Counted from the stretch's first letter, positions 25,668 to 34,959 are shown. The stretch is DNA of 64,000 nucleotides from Haloferax sp046557615 (GCF_046557615.1 NZ_JBKIII010000001.1:1240001-1304000); one strand, 5' to 3'. The notes: generated by a model from the letters alone, not told the origin. A program made the numbers and translations.

Positions 25668-25805
25668 TTACCGATGTCGATACTTTGCGCGTTCGACGAC
25701 ATTCCCGCATTCGGGACATTCGTATCGACGCCGATCTTCGAGGTCTGAGCGGGTTTCCTCGTCGATTCGATACATCTCTACTTCACACTCCTTGCACTGA
25801 TGCAT
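25668..25805 (-). CDS. 45-residue zinc-ribbon microprotein
   Basis: This short gene was found by direct reading of the minus strand. It starts at ATG 25805, and TAA lies at 25668-25670. The product starts MHQCKEC and carries two CxxC knuckles (C4/C7 and C30/C33) separated by a charged helix, the geometry of a single zinc ribbon. Function unknown; such haloarchaeal microproteins may bind nucleic acid or partner proteins. It is probably co-transcribed with the membrane protein gene after it. Confidence 0.7.
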   Translation of the reverse strand: MHQCKECEVEMYRIDEETRSDLEDRRRYECPECGNVVERAKYRHR

Positions 25806-25933
25806 GCTCGAGCTATCACGCGTGATAACGTAACTCTAGGGGTGAAGTTGCATTTTCAGTCGAGAAACGGCGTTTCAGCGGCGCTCTCCGACTAACTATC
25901 ACAGAGGGAAATTAGAAACGCAGGAAGCGTGCG

Positions 25934-28810
25934 TTATTCGAGGTGAATCGCCGGGCGGAACGGAATCGCCTTCGAGGCGCGGTCGGCGGGGTCCACGAGG
26001 TCGTCGCCGTCCTCGGCGTACACTTCGATGTCGGCCTCAAACTCGCGGCTGAGGAAGTCAGCGGCGTGTTCGTAGGTCGCCAGTTCGTCGAGGGCAAGTT
26101 TGGCGCGGAGCGCCTCTTCGTCCTGTCCACGGCTCTGCCCGACCAGGTCTTGGACGAGTTGGTTGACCTGGTTGCCCTTCTCGCGGAGGTCGGGGTTCTG
26201 CATGACCTGTCCCATGACAGCCCCGACGTTGTCGCCGTTCTCGACGACGACTTCGAACACGTCGCGCTTCCAGTCGGCGGCGACGTAGACCCGAATCGTG
26301 TCGGGGTCGGTGTCGGTCACGTCGATGATGTCACGAACGTCTTCGGTCAGGTGTTCGACCTGCTGTTCTTGCAGTTCGACGGCGTCGTCGTCGAACTCCT
26401 CATCTGGGGTCGGCCACGGCACGTCTTCGGCTGGCGTGCCGGTCAACTGCTCGTGGAGTTCGTTCGTCATGAACGGGATGAACGGGGCGAGCAGGCGCAG
26501 GCGGGCCTCCAGAACTGTCCGGAGCGTCCACTTCGCGCCCGGTCGGTCGAGGTCCGTGCGGCGGCGATACCAGCGCAGGTTTTCTTCGAAGTTGTAGAAC
26601 GCGGCTTGGCTGGCCGAGCGCGTCTCGGCTTCGTCCATCGACTCGGTTGCGACGCGGATGGTGTCGTTGAGTTTCGACAGGAGCCAGCGGTCTACCGTCT
26701 CCAGTTCTGGTTGGTCTTCCGGACCGGGGTCGGCGATAATCTCCTGTGCGCGGTTCCAGAAGCGCTTGAGCTGGTCTTGGACCGAGCCAACGAGGTCGGA
26801 CCGCCAGTCGTAGTCTTGCCACGGTTCGGCAGAGTTGAGCAGGAAGAACCGCGTGGTGTCGGCACCGTACTCGCTGATTGCCTCACCGGGGAGGACGACG
26901 TTTCCTTTCGAAGACGACATCTTCTGGCCTTCGAGGAGACCCATCCCCATGATGACGATGCCCTGTGGCCAGTACTCGGTGTCGAACAGTTCGCCGTGGT
27001 GGAACTGGTAGAACGTCAGGTGGTTCGTGATGAGGTCGTTCCCACTGAAGCGGTAATCGACCGGGTACCAGTAGTTCCACTCTTCGCGGAGTTCGAGCGC
27101 ACGCTCGTTCGGCTCATCGACCGCTTCAGCGCCGTAGAACAGCGTGTCGAAGAACTCGCGGGTGAGTTCTTCGACCGGAATGTCCTGCAAGCGGTGGGCG
27201 ATGGTGTAGTACGCCATGTAGATAGTCGAGTCCGACAAGGGCTCGATGACGAACTGGTCGTCCCACGGCAGGCGGGTACCGAGACCGTAATTTCGGATAC
27301 ACGGCCACCCATTCAGCCAGTCGATAGTGTGGTGGTACTCGTCTCGGGTGCTGTCCGGGATGGCGTCCAGACCGTCTGCGACGTCGTGGGCGATTTCCTT
27401 CCAGTCTTCGTCCTCGTAGGAGATGAACCACGTGTCCTGCTCGGCGACGACGACGTCACCACCACAGCGACAGATGACTTCCTCGGAGAACTCCTGCATG
27501 ACGCCGAACTGTCCGGCGTCGATGCCGTCGGCTTTGTAGTCGTCGCGGACTTCCTCGACCAGACCGCCCGCGTAGTCGCCGTAGAACTCCTTGAGGCGAC
27601 CGGCGTGGAACTCCTTGTTGTAGAGGTCCTTGGTCGCTTTTTCGAGTTCGGGGTCGTCTGAGGACTCGATGCCGCGGCTCTCGACTGCCGACTTGGCGGG
27701 AATCTCGCCGTACTCGCCGTCTTCGCTGTCGATGTCGAGAATCGGAATCGGCTCGATAGCTTCGACGTCGGCAGGGTCGATGCCGAACGATTCGAGATAT
27801 GCGGCGTCGGCTTTCGCCTCTTGCAGGGCGATGTAGTCGTCGGGGCTGTGTGCCGGGACAGACATGACGACGCCCGTCGCGTTGTCGGCATCGACGAACG
27901 ATGCGGGGAGGACGAGTACGTCGTCGCCGGTGACGGGGTTCTCGACGCTCGAACCGACGAGTTCGGCACCTTCGACGGTCTCCAGAATCTCCACGTCGTG
28001 AGCCTGATATTCGAGTTTGTCGGCGGCGTACTCGGAGACGAACCAGGTCTCGCCATCGACGTCCGCGACGACGTAGGTCGCTTCGGGGTCGATGTAGGCG
28101 TTCGTGACGCCGTGGACCGTTTCGGGGCGCAAGGTCGCCATCGGGACGACGACGTTCTCGCCGTCGCGTTCCCAGCCGAATCGAACGAGGGTGTACTCTT
28201 GGAACTCGGCGTTCTCGCCTTCCAAGAGGTCGTGGGTCGTGACTGGTTGCTCTTCGTTCGTACAGAACTTGACGGGGTGCAGGCCTTTCTCCAGACGGTT
28301 GCGGTCACGGAGCGTCCAGTACTGCCACTCGATGAACTTCGAGTAGCGCTCGTCGTTCGTCGTGAACTCACGACGCCAGTCCACGGAGAGACCGAGCGAC
28401 TGCATGCCCTGCTTGTAGTGTTCTTCGATGAAGTAGCGGGCCCACCCCATCGGCGTCTCCAGTTCAGAGAGTTCGCTTTCGGAGACGTTGTAGGTGTCTT
28501 TGAGGACAGAGAGTTGCTTTTCTTCGCCCTTGTTCAGGCGTTCGACAGCACCGATAATCGGCGTGCCGGTGACGTGCCAGCCAATCGGGAACAGGACGTT
28601 GTCGCCCTGTTGTCGTCGGTAGCGGGCGTACACGTCGGGCACGGTGTACGTCCGTGCGTGTCCGATGTGCATGCCGCCACTGGGATACGGATATGGGACC
28701 GTAATAAACGTCGCGTCGTCGGCGTCTGCGTCCGGGTCGGCCTCGTATCGGCCGTTCTCTGACCAGCGCTCCCGCCAACGCGCTTCGATTTCCTGCGGGT
28801 CGTAGTCCAT
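25934..28810 (-). CDS. leuS: Leucyl-tRNA synthetase
   Basis: This 958-residue class I synthetase charges tRNA-Leu in the cytosol. The HIGH-type motif is in YPSGGMHIGHARTY (about residues 42-55), the KMSKS motif appears as KMSSSKGN, and a large editing insertion lies between them. The C-terminal anticodon/RNA-binding part is the archaeal type. The acidic composition is typical of haloarchaea. The start MDYDPQEIEARWRERW is standard for the family. Confidence 0.97.
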   Translation of the reverse strand: MDYDPQEIEARWRERWSENGRYEADPDADADDATFITVPYPYPSGGMHIGHARTYTVPDVYARYRRQQGDNVLFPIGWHVTGTPIIGAVERLNKGEEKQLSVLKDTYNVSESELSELETPMGWARYFIEEHYKQGMQSLGLSVDWRREFTTNDERYSKFIEWQYWTLRDRNRLEKGLHPVKFCTNEEQPVTTHDLLEGENAEFQEYTLVRFGWERDGENVVVPMATLRPETVHGVTNAYIDPEATYVVADVDGETWFVSEYAADKLEYQAHDVEILETVEGAELVGSSVENPVTGDDVLVLPASFVDADNATGVVMSVPAHSPDDYIALQEAKADAAYLESFGIDPADVEAIEPIPILDIDSEDGEYGEIPAKSAVESRGIESSDDPELEKATKDLYNKEFHAGRLKEFYGDYAGGLVEEVRDDYKADGIDAGQFGVMQEFSEEVICRCGGDVVVAEQDTWFISYEDEDWKEIAHDVADGLDAIPDSTRDEYHHTIDWLNGWPCIRNYGLGTRLPWDDQFVIEPLSDSTIYMAYYTIAHRLQDIPVEELTREFFDTLFYGAEAVDEPNERALELREEWNYWYPVDYRFSGNDLITNHLTFYQFHHGELFDTEYWPQGIVIMGMGLLEGQKMSSSKGNVVLPGEAISEYGADTTRFFLLNSAEPWQDYDWRSDLVGSVQDQLKRFWNRAQEIIADPGPEDQPELETVDRWLLSKLNDTIRVATESMDEAETRSASQAAFYNFEENLRWYRRRTDLDRPGAKWTLRTVLEARLRLLAPFIPFMTNELHEQLTGTPAEDVPWPTPDEEFDDDAVELQEQQVEHLTEDVRDIIDVTDTDPDTIRVYVAADWKRDVFEVVVENGDNVGAVMGQVMQNPDLREKGNQVNQLVQDLVGQSRGQDEEALRAKLALDELATYEHAADFLSREFEADIEVYAEDGDDLVDPADRASKAIPFRPAIHLE

Positions 28811-29017
28811 ATCCGTTGTAGAGGTACCCCGACCTAAAATAACTCCTATACCCGACTTCCCAGTCTGTCAGATTGAGGCAAATTTTGCTGACGCGAACGC
28901 GAAAAATAACTGCCGAATTTTGGGTGTCACCAACACCCATTACCCATCAAGATCCATCATTGTCCAGTTCACCACGACCACGTATCATCACACGCCAGTC
29001 GTTCGACCGAGACGCGC

Positions 29018-29464
29018 TCAGTCGATGTCGATGCGGTGCGAGTCGTCGGGTTCGACATCGAGTTTGGGGAGAGTCACGGTGAGAACGCCGTTGCGGTAGG
29101 TTGCGCTGGTGTTCTCTTCGTCGACTGCGACGGGGAGCCGGACGGTGCGGCGAGCAGATTCGTGACGGCGCTCGCGGCGGAGGTATTCGCCTTCTGCGAG
29201 TTCTTCGGTCATCTCGCGGGAGGCGTCGATGGTCAACGTGCGGTTCGCAATCGAGAGCGAGATGTCATCTTTTTCGTATCCGGGGAGGTCCGCCGAGATG
29301 ACGAGTTCGGAGTCGTGGTCGGCGACGTCGATGTCGATGTCGTGGGTGTGCATCGAGGGCATCATGCCCGAGCGGTCGAACTGCCGACCCATGTCCTCGA
29401 ACTGGCGAGACATTCGTTCAAACATCGATTCGAAATCATCAAACGGGTTCGTTCGTCGCATCAT
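29018..29464 (-). CDS. Second Hsp20/alpha-crystallin small heat-shock protein
   Basis: The 148-residue chaperone has an N-terminal arm NPFDDFESMFERMSRQF, crystallin strands LVISADLPGYEKDDISLSI, and the late YRNGVLTVTLP with an acidic tail ending HRIDID. Start at the MM pair (29464/29461) after a presumed short leader: a TATA element (29501-29507) lies about 40 bp upstream. It is clearly a paralogue of the Hsp20 at 407-769 with a longer arm. Confidence 0.92.
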   Translation of the reverse strand: MMRRTNPFDDFESMFERMSRQFEDMGRQFDRSGMMPSMHTHDIDIDVADHDSELVISADLPGYEKDDISLSIANRTLTIDASREMTEELAEGEYLRRERRHESARRTVRLPVAVDEENTSATYRNGVLTVTLPKLDVEPDDSHRIDID

Positions 29465-29605
29465 GGGTTTTTCACCGAGAACAATACATGCCGTCTGAGG
29501 ATATAATCGTTGCCGGAACTGGAATAGCAATTCGCACGCTACAGATTCTCTCGGCAGGATATTCGTCGGATTAGAACTCAAAAAGGGAGAGTCATCGCGG
29601 GGGAC

Positions 29606-30424
29606 TCAGTACAACACGTGTTGGGTATCGTACGACCCGAGGACGCGAACCCACCCGTTGCGGGCGATGCCTTCGACTTCGTCGAGTGCGCCCTGCATCC
29701 GCTCTTCGTAGAGACCAGCGTCGGCGTCGATGTGGAAGAGATAGTCACCGAGACGGTTGCCGCTCGGACGCGACTCGATACGCGAGAGGTTGATATCGCG
29801 CTCGGCGAACGCTTCGAGCAGTTCGAGGAGCAGTCCGGGGTAGTTGGCGTTCGGATAGACGACGAGTGAGGTCTTCCCGCCAGCATCCGAGCGTGCAGAC
29901 TCGGGGGCGACGACGAGGAACCGCGTCGCGTTCGACGAACGGTCTTGGATGTCTTCGGCGATGATTTCGAGGTCATCACCATCAGCACCGGTCGCATTGT
30001 CCGGGTGCCCGATACCGGCGATAGAGGAGTCTTCGCGGGCGCGTTCGACACCGCGGGCCGTACTCGCAACAGCCTCGAGTCTCACGGAGGGGTAGTTCTC
30101 TTCGAGATACGTGCGGCACTGCGCGAGCGCCTGCGAGTGACTGGCGACGACGTCGAAGTCGGGGCCTTGGGCGAGAAGCGCGTGTCGAATCGGCGTGACG
30201 ATTTCCTTGGTGACACTCACCTTGGAGTTGGCGAGCGCGTCGAGACTCTCGGTGACGCTTCCTTCGATGCTGTTTTCGATGGGGACGACGCCGCGGTCGA
30301 ACGACCCATCGGCGACGGCATCGACGATAGCCGAGACTGATTCTCTGAACTCCACGTCGTCGGCGACCGCACGGGCGGCACGATGTGAGTACGTCCCTGC
30401 GGGACCGAGCGTGACAACCTGCAT
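29606..30424 (-). CDS. pheA: Prephenate dehydratase
   Basis: The 272-residue enzyme converts prephenate to phenylpyruvate in phenylalanine synthesis. The N-terminal catalytic part has LGPAGTYSHRAA, VVPIENSIEGSV and the signature NATRFLVV (TRF triad). The C-terminal ACT domain has TSLVVYPN and IESRPSGNRLGDYLFHID, the site of feedback inhibition by phenylalanine. Start 30424 gives MQVVTLGPAGT; an earlier in-frame ATG (30451) is less likely. HisH lies upstream on the same strand with a 78-bp gap. Confidence 0.95.
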   Translation of the reverse strand: MQVVTLGPAGTYSHRAARAVADDVEFRESVSAIVDAVADGSFDRGVVPIENSIEGSVTESLDALANSKVSVTKEIVTPIRHALLAQGPDFDVVASHSQALAQCRTYLEENYPSVRLEAVASTARGVERAREDSSIAGIGHPDNATGADGDDLEIIAEDIQDRSSNATRFLVVAPESARSDAGGKTSLVVYPNANYPGLLLELLEAFAERDINLSRIESRPSGNRLGDYLFHIDADAGLYEERMQGALDEVEGIARNGWVRVLGSYDTQHVLY

Positions 30425-30502
30425 GGGGCCTCCTTCACTCAGCGCCGACAAAAGGGCGTCGGGGGCGGCAGACGATGACGCGAGAGCAGGCGAGTCCGAA
30501 GC

Positions 30503-31162
30503 TTACCGACTGGCGCAGAATTCGACGAAGTTGCGGAGGATTTTGAGACCTGTCTCACCCGACTTCTCGGGGTGGAACTGCGTGCCGAAAATCGTGCCGT
30601 CCTCGTTGGCGACGACTGCGGGGAACTCCACGCCGTAGTCGGAGGTGGCGACGATGGCGTCTTCGGAGGTTGGTTTCGCATAGTAAGAGTGGACGAAGTA
30701 GGCGTATTCCCCATCGACGCCCTCCACGATTGGGTGGTCGCGTGTAACCGTGAGGTCGTTCCAGCCCATGTGCGGGACTTTCTGGCCCTCCGCGAATCTG
30801 ACGTTGTCGCCGGGGATGAAATCCAGCCCTTCGACTTCGCCTTCTCCGGCGTGTTCGGCCTCTTCGGAGGAGGTGAGGAGCATCTGCATACCGAGACAGA
30901 TACCGAAAATTGGCGTGCCATCGTCGGCGGCGTCGGCGAGTGCCTCACGGAATGGCCCGGCGTTCTCCATGCCCTCCGAGAACGCACCGACACCGGGGAG
31001 GACGATACCGTCGGCGTCGGCGAAATCGGCCGTGTCGTCGGAGATGGTCACGTTCGCCCCGGCGCGTTCGAGTCCGCGCATTGCACTCCGAAGGTTTCCA
31101 AGCCCGTAATCGACGATTACCACGTCGGCGAGCGTCTCTTCGGGTGGCTTCGATGTACTCAT
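30503..31162 (-). CDS. hisH: Imidazole glycerol phosphate synthase glutaminase subunit HisH
   Basis: This 219-residue class I glutamine amidotransferase supplies ammonia to HisF in histidine synthesis. Catalytic C89 is in GICLGMQ and the His-Glu pair in FHPEKSGETGL; the YGLGN oxyanion-strand segment is near residue 20. The sequence carries a short N-terminal extension (MSTSKPPEETLAD). HisF is not in the window; HisE is at 37.5 kb, so the histidine genes are scattered. Confidence 0.95.
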   Translation of the reverse strand: MSTSKPPEETLADVVIVDYGLGNLRSAMRGLERAGANVTISDDTADFADADGIVLPGVGAFSEGMENAGPFREALADAADDGTPIFGICLGMQMLLTSSEEAEHAGEGEVEGLDFIPGDNVRFAEGQKVPHMGWNDLTVTRDHPIVEGVDGEYAYFVHSYYAKPTSEDAIVATSDYGVEFPAVVANEDGTIFGTQFHPEKSGETGLKILRNFVEFCASR

Positions 31163-31346
31163 ACGTGTCTCTTCGTGGGGAGTGCCAAGTGAGTTTCCGT
31201 CTCGGCGATAGCGTGGGAAATTCGAGAATCAACAGACAGTTCTATGTTTTATCACGGAGATTGAGTTTCAGGTTTATATGTGTACCAATCTGGAGAAATA
31301 ATAGGAAAGCTTAATTTCAATATAGAATACATTCTGGACGAATCAC

Positions 31347-32549
31347 ATATCTTTCCGACGAAGTTTCCTGAAGAAAGCCAGTGTCGCAGGCGCACTCGGC
31401 ATGACAGGACTCAGTGGTTGTATCGGTAGTATTGGTGGTGGGTCGGATTCAGTGACGTTCCTTCTGACGCCCTCGGAATCCGACGTTGACATCAAACAAC
31501 AGTATCAGCCGCTTTTCGCGTATCTCGAGTCCGAGTCCGACGTGACTATCGAGTCCGAAGTGGCCGCCGATTACTCCGCAGTGTATCAGGCGTTCAAGTC
31601 CGGGCAGGCGGACATCGCCGACTCCTCGCCGACGATTGCCATTCAGGGTGGCAACGAAGGCGTGACCGAAGTCATGGGTATCCGTGTCGCCTACGGCGCA
31701 GCGAAGTACTTCTCGCTCCTCACGACGACGCCGGACAGCGGTATCGAAGAAATCGCAGACCTCGAAGGTGAGACGATTGCGTTTGCAGACCGTCTCTCGA
31801 CGAGTGGGTCGCTCTTCCCCCTCTACATGCTCAAACAGGCCGGTCTCGATACGGGGAACGCACCCGACGGAGACCCGGGGAACTTCCAGGGCCAGTGGTC
31901 CGACCACTCGACTGCCCGCGAGACGCTCGTCAACCGTGACGAAGTGATGGCCGCCGGAACCGGTGCGTTCTCGACGGCACCACACGTCCCGAAAGACCAG
32001 TTCCCAGAGGAGTTCCTCGAAACCTCCGCAGAGAACGACGGCGACCTCGGGACCGAGACGCCCGAACTCAAACTGCTCGCTGCATCTGACCCGATTCCAC
32101 GCGCACCCATAATCATGCGTGCGGAACTCGAATCCGAGATGAAGACCTCGCTCACCGACGCGCTCGAAGAAGTCGAAGACGGGCCTATCGAGGCCATCGA
32201 ATCGACCGGTGCAAACCGCCGTCAGACCGTCGTCTTCGGGATGCTCTCGCAGGTGTTCACGCCATTCATCGCGTGGACGATGTACATCCTCGAAATCAAC
32301 ACCCGAATTGCCGTCACGATGGGTCTCGTCGGCGGTGGCGGTATCGGTTACATCCTCCAGACGCAACGACAACTGTTCAAGTACACGAACATGATGGCGA
32401 CAATTCTCGTCATCTTCCTGCTCGTCGTCTCCGTGGAGTTCGTCAGCCAGCGCGTTCGCTCCTACATTCGCGGCGAGGAAGAGGGAACCAGTTTCCTCAA
32501 ACTCGTCATCGAGTTCCCACAGCGCATGGCACGCTCGATGTGGGAGTAA
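31347..32549 (+). pseudogene. Fused remnant of phosphonate ABC transporter: PhnD lipoprotein joined to PhnE permease C-terminus
   Basis: One open frame joins two proteins. The first ~280 codons encode a PhnD-type phosphonate/phosphate binding lipoprotein: Tat motif RRSFLKKASVAG, lipobox LSGC, FLLTPSES, YSAVYQAFKSGQADIADSSPT. From about 32170 it continues as the last ~120 residues of a PhnE permease, including the coupling loop EAIESTGANRRQ and LVGGGGIGYIL. The ATPase PhnC and the permease N-terminus are missing. The signal peptide is coded from 31347, but that codon is ATA, and the first ATG (31401) lies inside the signal. A functional transporter is not expected. Confidence 0.8.
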
Positions 32550-32603
32550 CCCGACGTTCTCACGCGGTAACGCTTTTTCTCGGTTCGGCGCGATACGAGT
32601 TGC

Positions 32604-33376
32604 ATGCAGTGGTCACCACGAGACTCGTCACCGATTGCACTTCTCGCGCTGGTGGCCGCGAATCTCGTTCCACTCGTGGGTGTCCTCTGGTTTGGGTGGA
32701 GTCTCAAAGCCCTGCTCGTCGTCTATTGGCTCGAAAGCGGCGTGATTGGCCTGCTCAACGTCCCAAAAGTATTGCTCGCCAGTGGGAGCGAAAACGGGAC
32801 GTTTGGGTCGAACATGTCGCTGACAATCAACGGCCAGCAAGTCGATGTCACCCACCAGCGAACCCACGAGACGGGATTCACTTCTACGCGTCGAACGTCC
32901 CGATTGCGGGCTTCTTTGCGATGCACTACGGCATCTTCTGGGTCGTCCACGGTGTCTTCGTCTGGACGTTCGACCTCTTTACCGGAGGCTCACTCGGCGG
33001 CGTTCCCCTCCTTCCAGTCCTTCTTGCCACTGGTGTCACGCTCCTCACCCACGGTGGGTCGCTCCTCACAAATTTCGTCGGCCGCGAGGAGTATCGACAC
33101 ATCTCGCCCGGTGGGCAGATGGCCGAACCCTACAAACGCGTCATCGTCCTCCACCTGACGATTCTTTTCGGGGCATTCCTCGTCGCGGGCGCTGGAACAC
33201 CCGTCGCGGCGCTGGTCGTGATGGTCGTCGTGAAATCAGTACTCGATATCGCCGCTCACGTGCGCGAACACACCCGTGCGAGAAAACGACTAGAGCGGGC
33301 AGAGCAAGAGCAGGCCGAAGGCGGACCGAACGAAGAGAGGGTCTCCCACGAAGCCGATTCCGACCTCGCGTTCTAA
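32604..33376 (+). pseudogene. Haloarchaeal multi-pass membrane protein gene (DUF6498-like) interrupted by a one-base frameshift
   Basis: The first 90 residues (frame of ATG 32604, two membrane helices with GFGWSLKALLVVYWLESGVIG-like character) and the rest (HFYASNVPIAGFFAMHYGIFW onward, to stop 33376) are both protein-like but lie in different frames. Restoring one C in the CCC run at 32863-32865 would join them as QRTPRDGIHFYA. The rebuilt product has about six helices and a charged C-terminal tail. This is either a true mutation or a sequencing error in a homopolymer; no function is known. Confidence 0.75.
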
Positions 33377-33379
33377 TCC

Positions 33380-33976
33380 TCAGAAGTCGCCGAGACTTGC
33401 TTGGCCGTCCGACGAGTCGGACAGTCCAGAGAGGGTCGCCGCCCGCGAAATCGTCTCGAAGAAGCCGTCGCGCTGACCGCGGTCATAGAGCGTCGCCGCA
33501 GGGTGAACAGAGAGGAGGACGCGATACGAACGGTCGCCGATTCGGACATCGACGACAGAGCCGGATTCGGACGTGATGGCGACGCTTCTCTCCAGTAGAT
33601 TCTGCGAGGGTACCTTGCCGAGTGTCACGATGAGTTCGGGTTCGACGAGTTCGAGTTCGCGCGCGAGGTAACCACGGCAGTTCGAGAGTTCCTCGCTCGT
33701 CGGGTCGCGGTTGTCCGGTGGGCGACAGCGAACGCAGTTGGTGATACGAACGTCGGCGCGGGCGAGTCCGGCATCGCGGAGTGCGTCGTCCAGAACGCTC
33801 CCAGAGCGGCCGACGAAGGGTTCACCACCCTCGTCTTCTTTCGCGCCGGGTGCCTCGCCGAGAAACAGCAGATTCGCATCTTCAGGGCCGACGCCGTTGA
33901 CGATGCGACTTCGTGAATCGACGAGTGCGGGGCACCGCTCGCAGTCGGTCACACAAAGGCCCTCCATGTGGTCCAT
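33380..33976 (-). CDS. Family 4 (type IV) uracil-DNA glycosylase
   Basis: The 198-residue enzyme removes uracil from DNA at the start of base-excision repair. Fe-S cluster cysteines C12, C15, C84 and C100 have the family-4 spacing. Motif A is GEAPGAKEDEGGEPFVGRSG (40-59), NCVRCRPP follows, and motif B is SVHPAA. Start MDHMEGL, with MEGL at 33967 as an alternative. It is the last gene of a three-gene minus-strand operon with DUF99 (24 bp upstream) and DUF5786. Its stop lies 3 bp from the stop of the frameshifted membrane gene. Confidence 0.93.
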   Translation of the reverse strand: MDHMEGLCVTDCERCPALVDSRSRIVNGVGPEDANLLFLGEAPGAKEDEGGEPFVGRSGSVLDDALRDAGLARADVRITNCVRCRPPDNRDPTSEELSNCRGYLARELELVEPELIVTLGKVPSQNLLERSVAITSESGSVVDVRIGDRSYRVLLSVHPAATLYDRGQRDGFFETISRAATLSGLSDSSDGQASLGDF

Positions 33977-34000
33977 GCCTCGGAGAAAGACGGCAGACGC

Positions 34001-34621
34001 TTAATTTCCACCGAACCGGCGTGCGGCGCGGGCGGCCATCCGTGCCACGCGAAGGGGTTCGGGTCGCCCACCTTCGGGAGTGAACGCGTGAACGACGCGG
34101 GCGGCGGTGTCATCGTCGCATCCGACTGCCCGGACGAACACCTGTTCACCATCGATTTCGAGCGGAGTTCGCGTAGGTGCGTTGCGGTAGCGTTCGAGTC
34201 GCCACTCGCGTTCGTCGCCGGAGAACTGCTCGTTCAGCGCGGGTTCGAGACCCTCGCTCTGCTCGAACGAGACGGAGATAACGGGGCGATTGGTTTCGGC
34301 CGCGACGTGGTGCAGGTCGATGAGGTTGAACCACGCTGGGGCGATTCCAGAGATGAGGATGTATCGCACGTCTTCGCGGTCCAGCGTCTCCCACACGCGG
34401 CAGATTGCATCGGTGGCGTCGTCACCGCCGACGGTCCAATAGTCGAACGCGAGACCATCGACCACGCGGTCAGCGCGGACGACCGCACCGCAGATGGTAC
34501 TTCGAGGAGCATCGCCACTGGCGGCGTTGGTTGGCAAAGAATGGGTCGCTGGTGTCGAGTTCGCCCGCTCGGTTCCTCCGTAGGATTCAGCGATTCCGAG
34601 CGCGCGGGTGCCGGGTTTCAC
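34001..34621 (-). CDS. DUF99 family protein (endonuclease dU-like)
   Basis: The 206-residue protein begins RALGIAES and continues with AVVRADRVVDGLAFDYWTVGG and YILISGIAPAWFNLIDL, hallmarks of DUF99, which shares the endonuclease V/RNase H-like fold. An archaeal member was reported to cut DNA at deoxyuridine; that activity is extrapolated here. The start is GTG 34621, overlapping the DUF5786 stop as GTGA, so translation is coupled. It sits directly before a uracil-DNA glycosylase, which supports a DNA-uracil role. Confidence 0.85.
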   Translation of the reverse strand: MKPGTRALGIAESYGGTERANSTPATHSLPTNAASGDAPRSTICGAVVRADRVVDGLAFDYWTVGGDDATDAICRVWETLDREDVRYILISGIAPAWFNLIDLHHVAAETNRPVISVSFEQSEGLEPALNEQFSGDEREWRLERYRNAPTRTPLEIDGEQVFVRAVGCDDDTAARVVHAFTPEGGRPEPLRVARMAARAARRFGGN

Positions 34622-34788
34622 TCCTCTTTCATCTCTTCGAGGCGGTCGAGCAACTCGTCGTTCGACGCGCCAATTTCGAAATCGACCGTTCCTTCGTGTT
34701 CCGATTCGCTGGTGTTGACTCCCTCGTCTTCGTCGAAATCGACATCGTTGGAACTCTGCTCAGACTCGTCGTAGCTCCCAAATCCCAT
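34618..34788 (-). CDS. DUF5786 family small acidic protein
   Basis: This 56-residue, very acidic protein begins MGFGSYDESEQ, the conserved opening of the haloarchaeal DUF5786 family, and ends with a short amphipathic helix NDELLDRLEEMKEE that may mediate protein contacts. The middle is low-complexity acidic and probably disordered. Function unknown. Its TGA stop overlaps the GTG start of DUF99, placing it first in the uracil-repair operon. Confidence 0.8.
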   Translation of the reverse strand: MGFGSYDESEQSSNDVDFDEDEGVNTSESEHEGTVDFEIGASNDELLDRLEEMKEE

Positions 34789-34959
34789 ATGTGTACCTAC
34801 GAGGTTGACATGGAAAAATGATTTGCCGCGCAACTGTCGGTGGTAACAAAACACGGACCGCGCAGAGAGTGATACGTTCGTCGTGACACCCTTGCCTTGG
34901 TCTTCTAGTCTCGGTTGTCGGTGCCCACGGCTTTTTTCCATCGAGCGCGTACATGGGGT

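Noticed and set aside
25943..27661. 572-codon open frame antisense to leuS
   Set aside because: It lies wholly within leuS, with arginine/valine-rich noise sequence and no recognisable motif.
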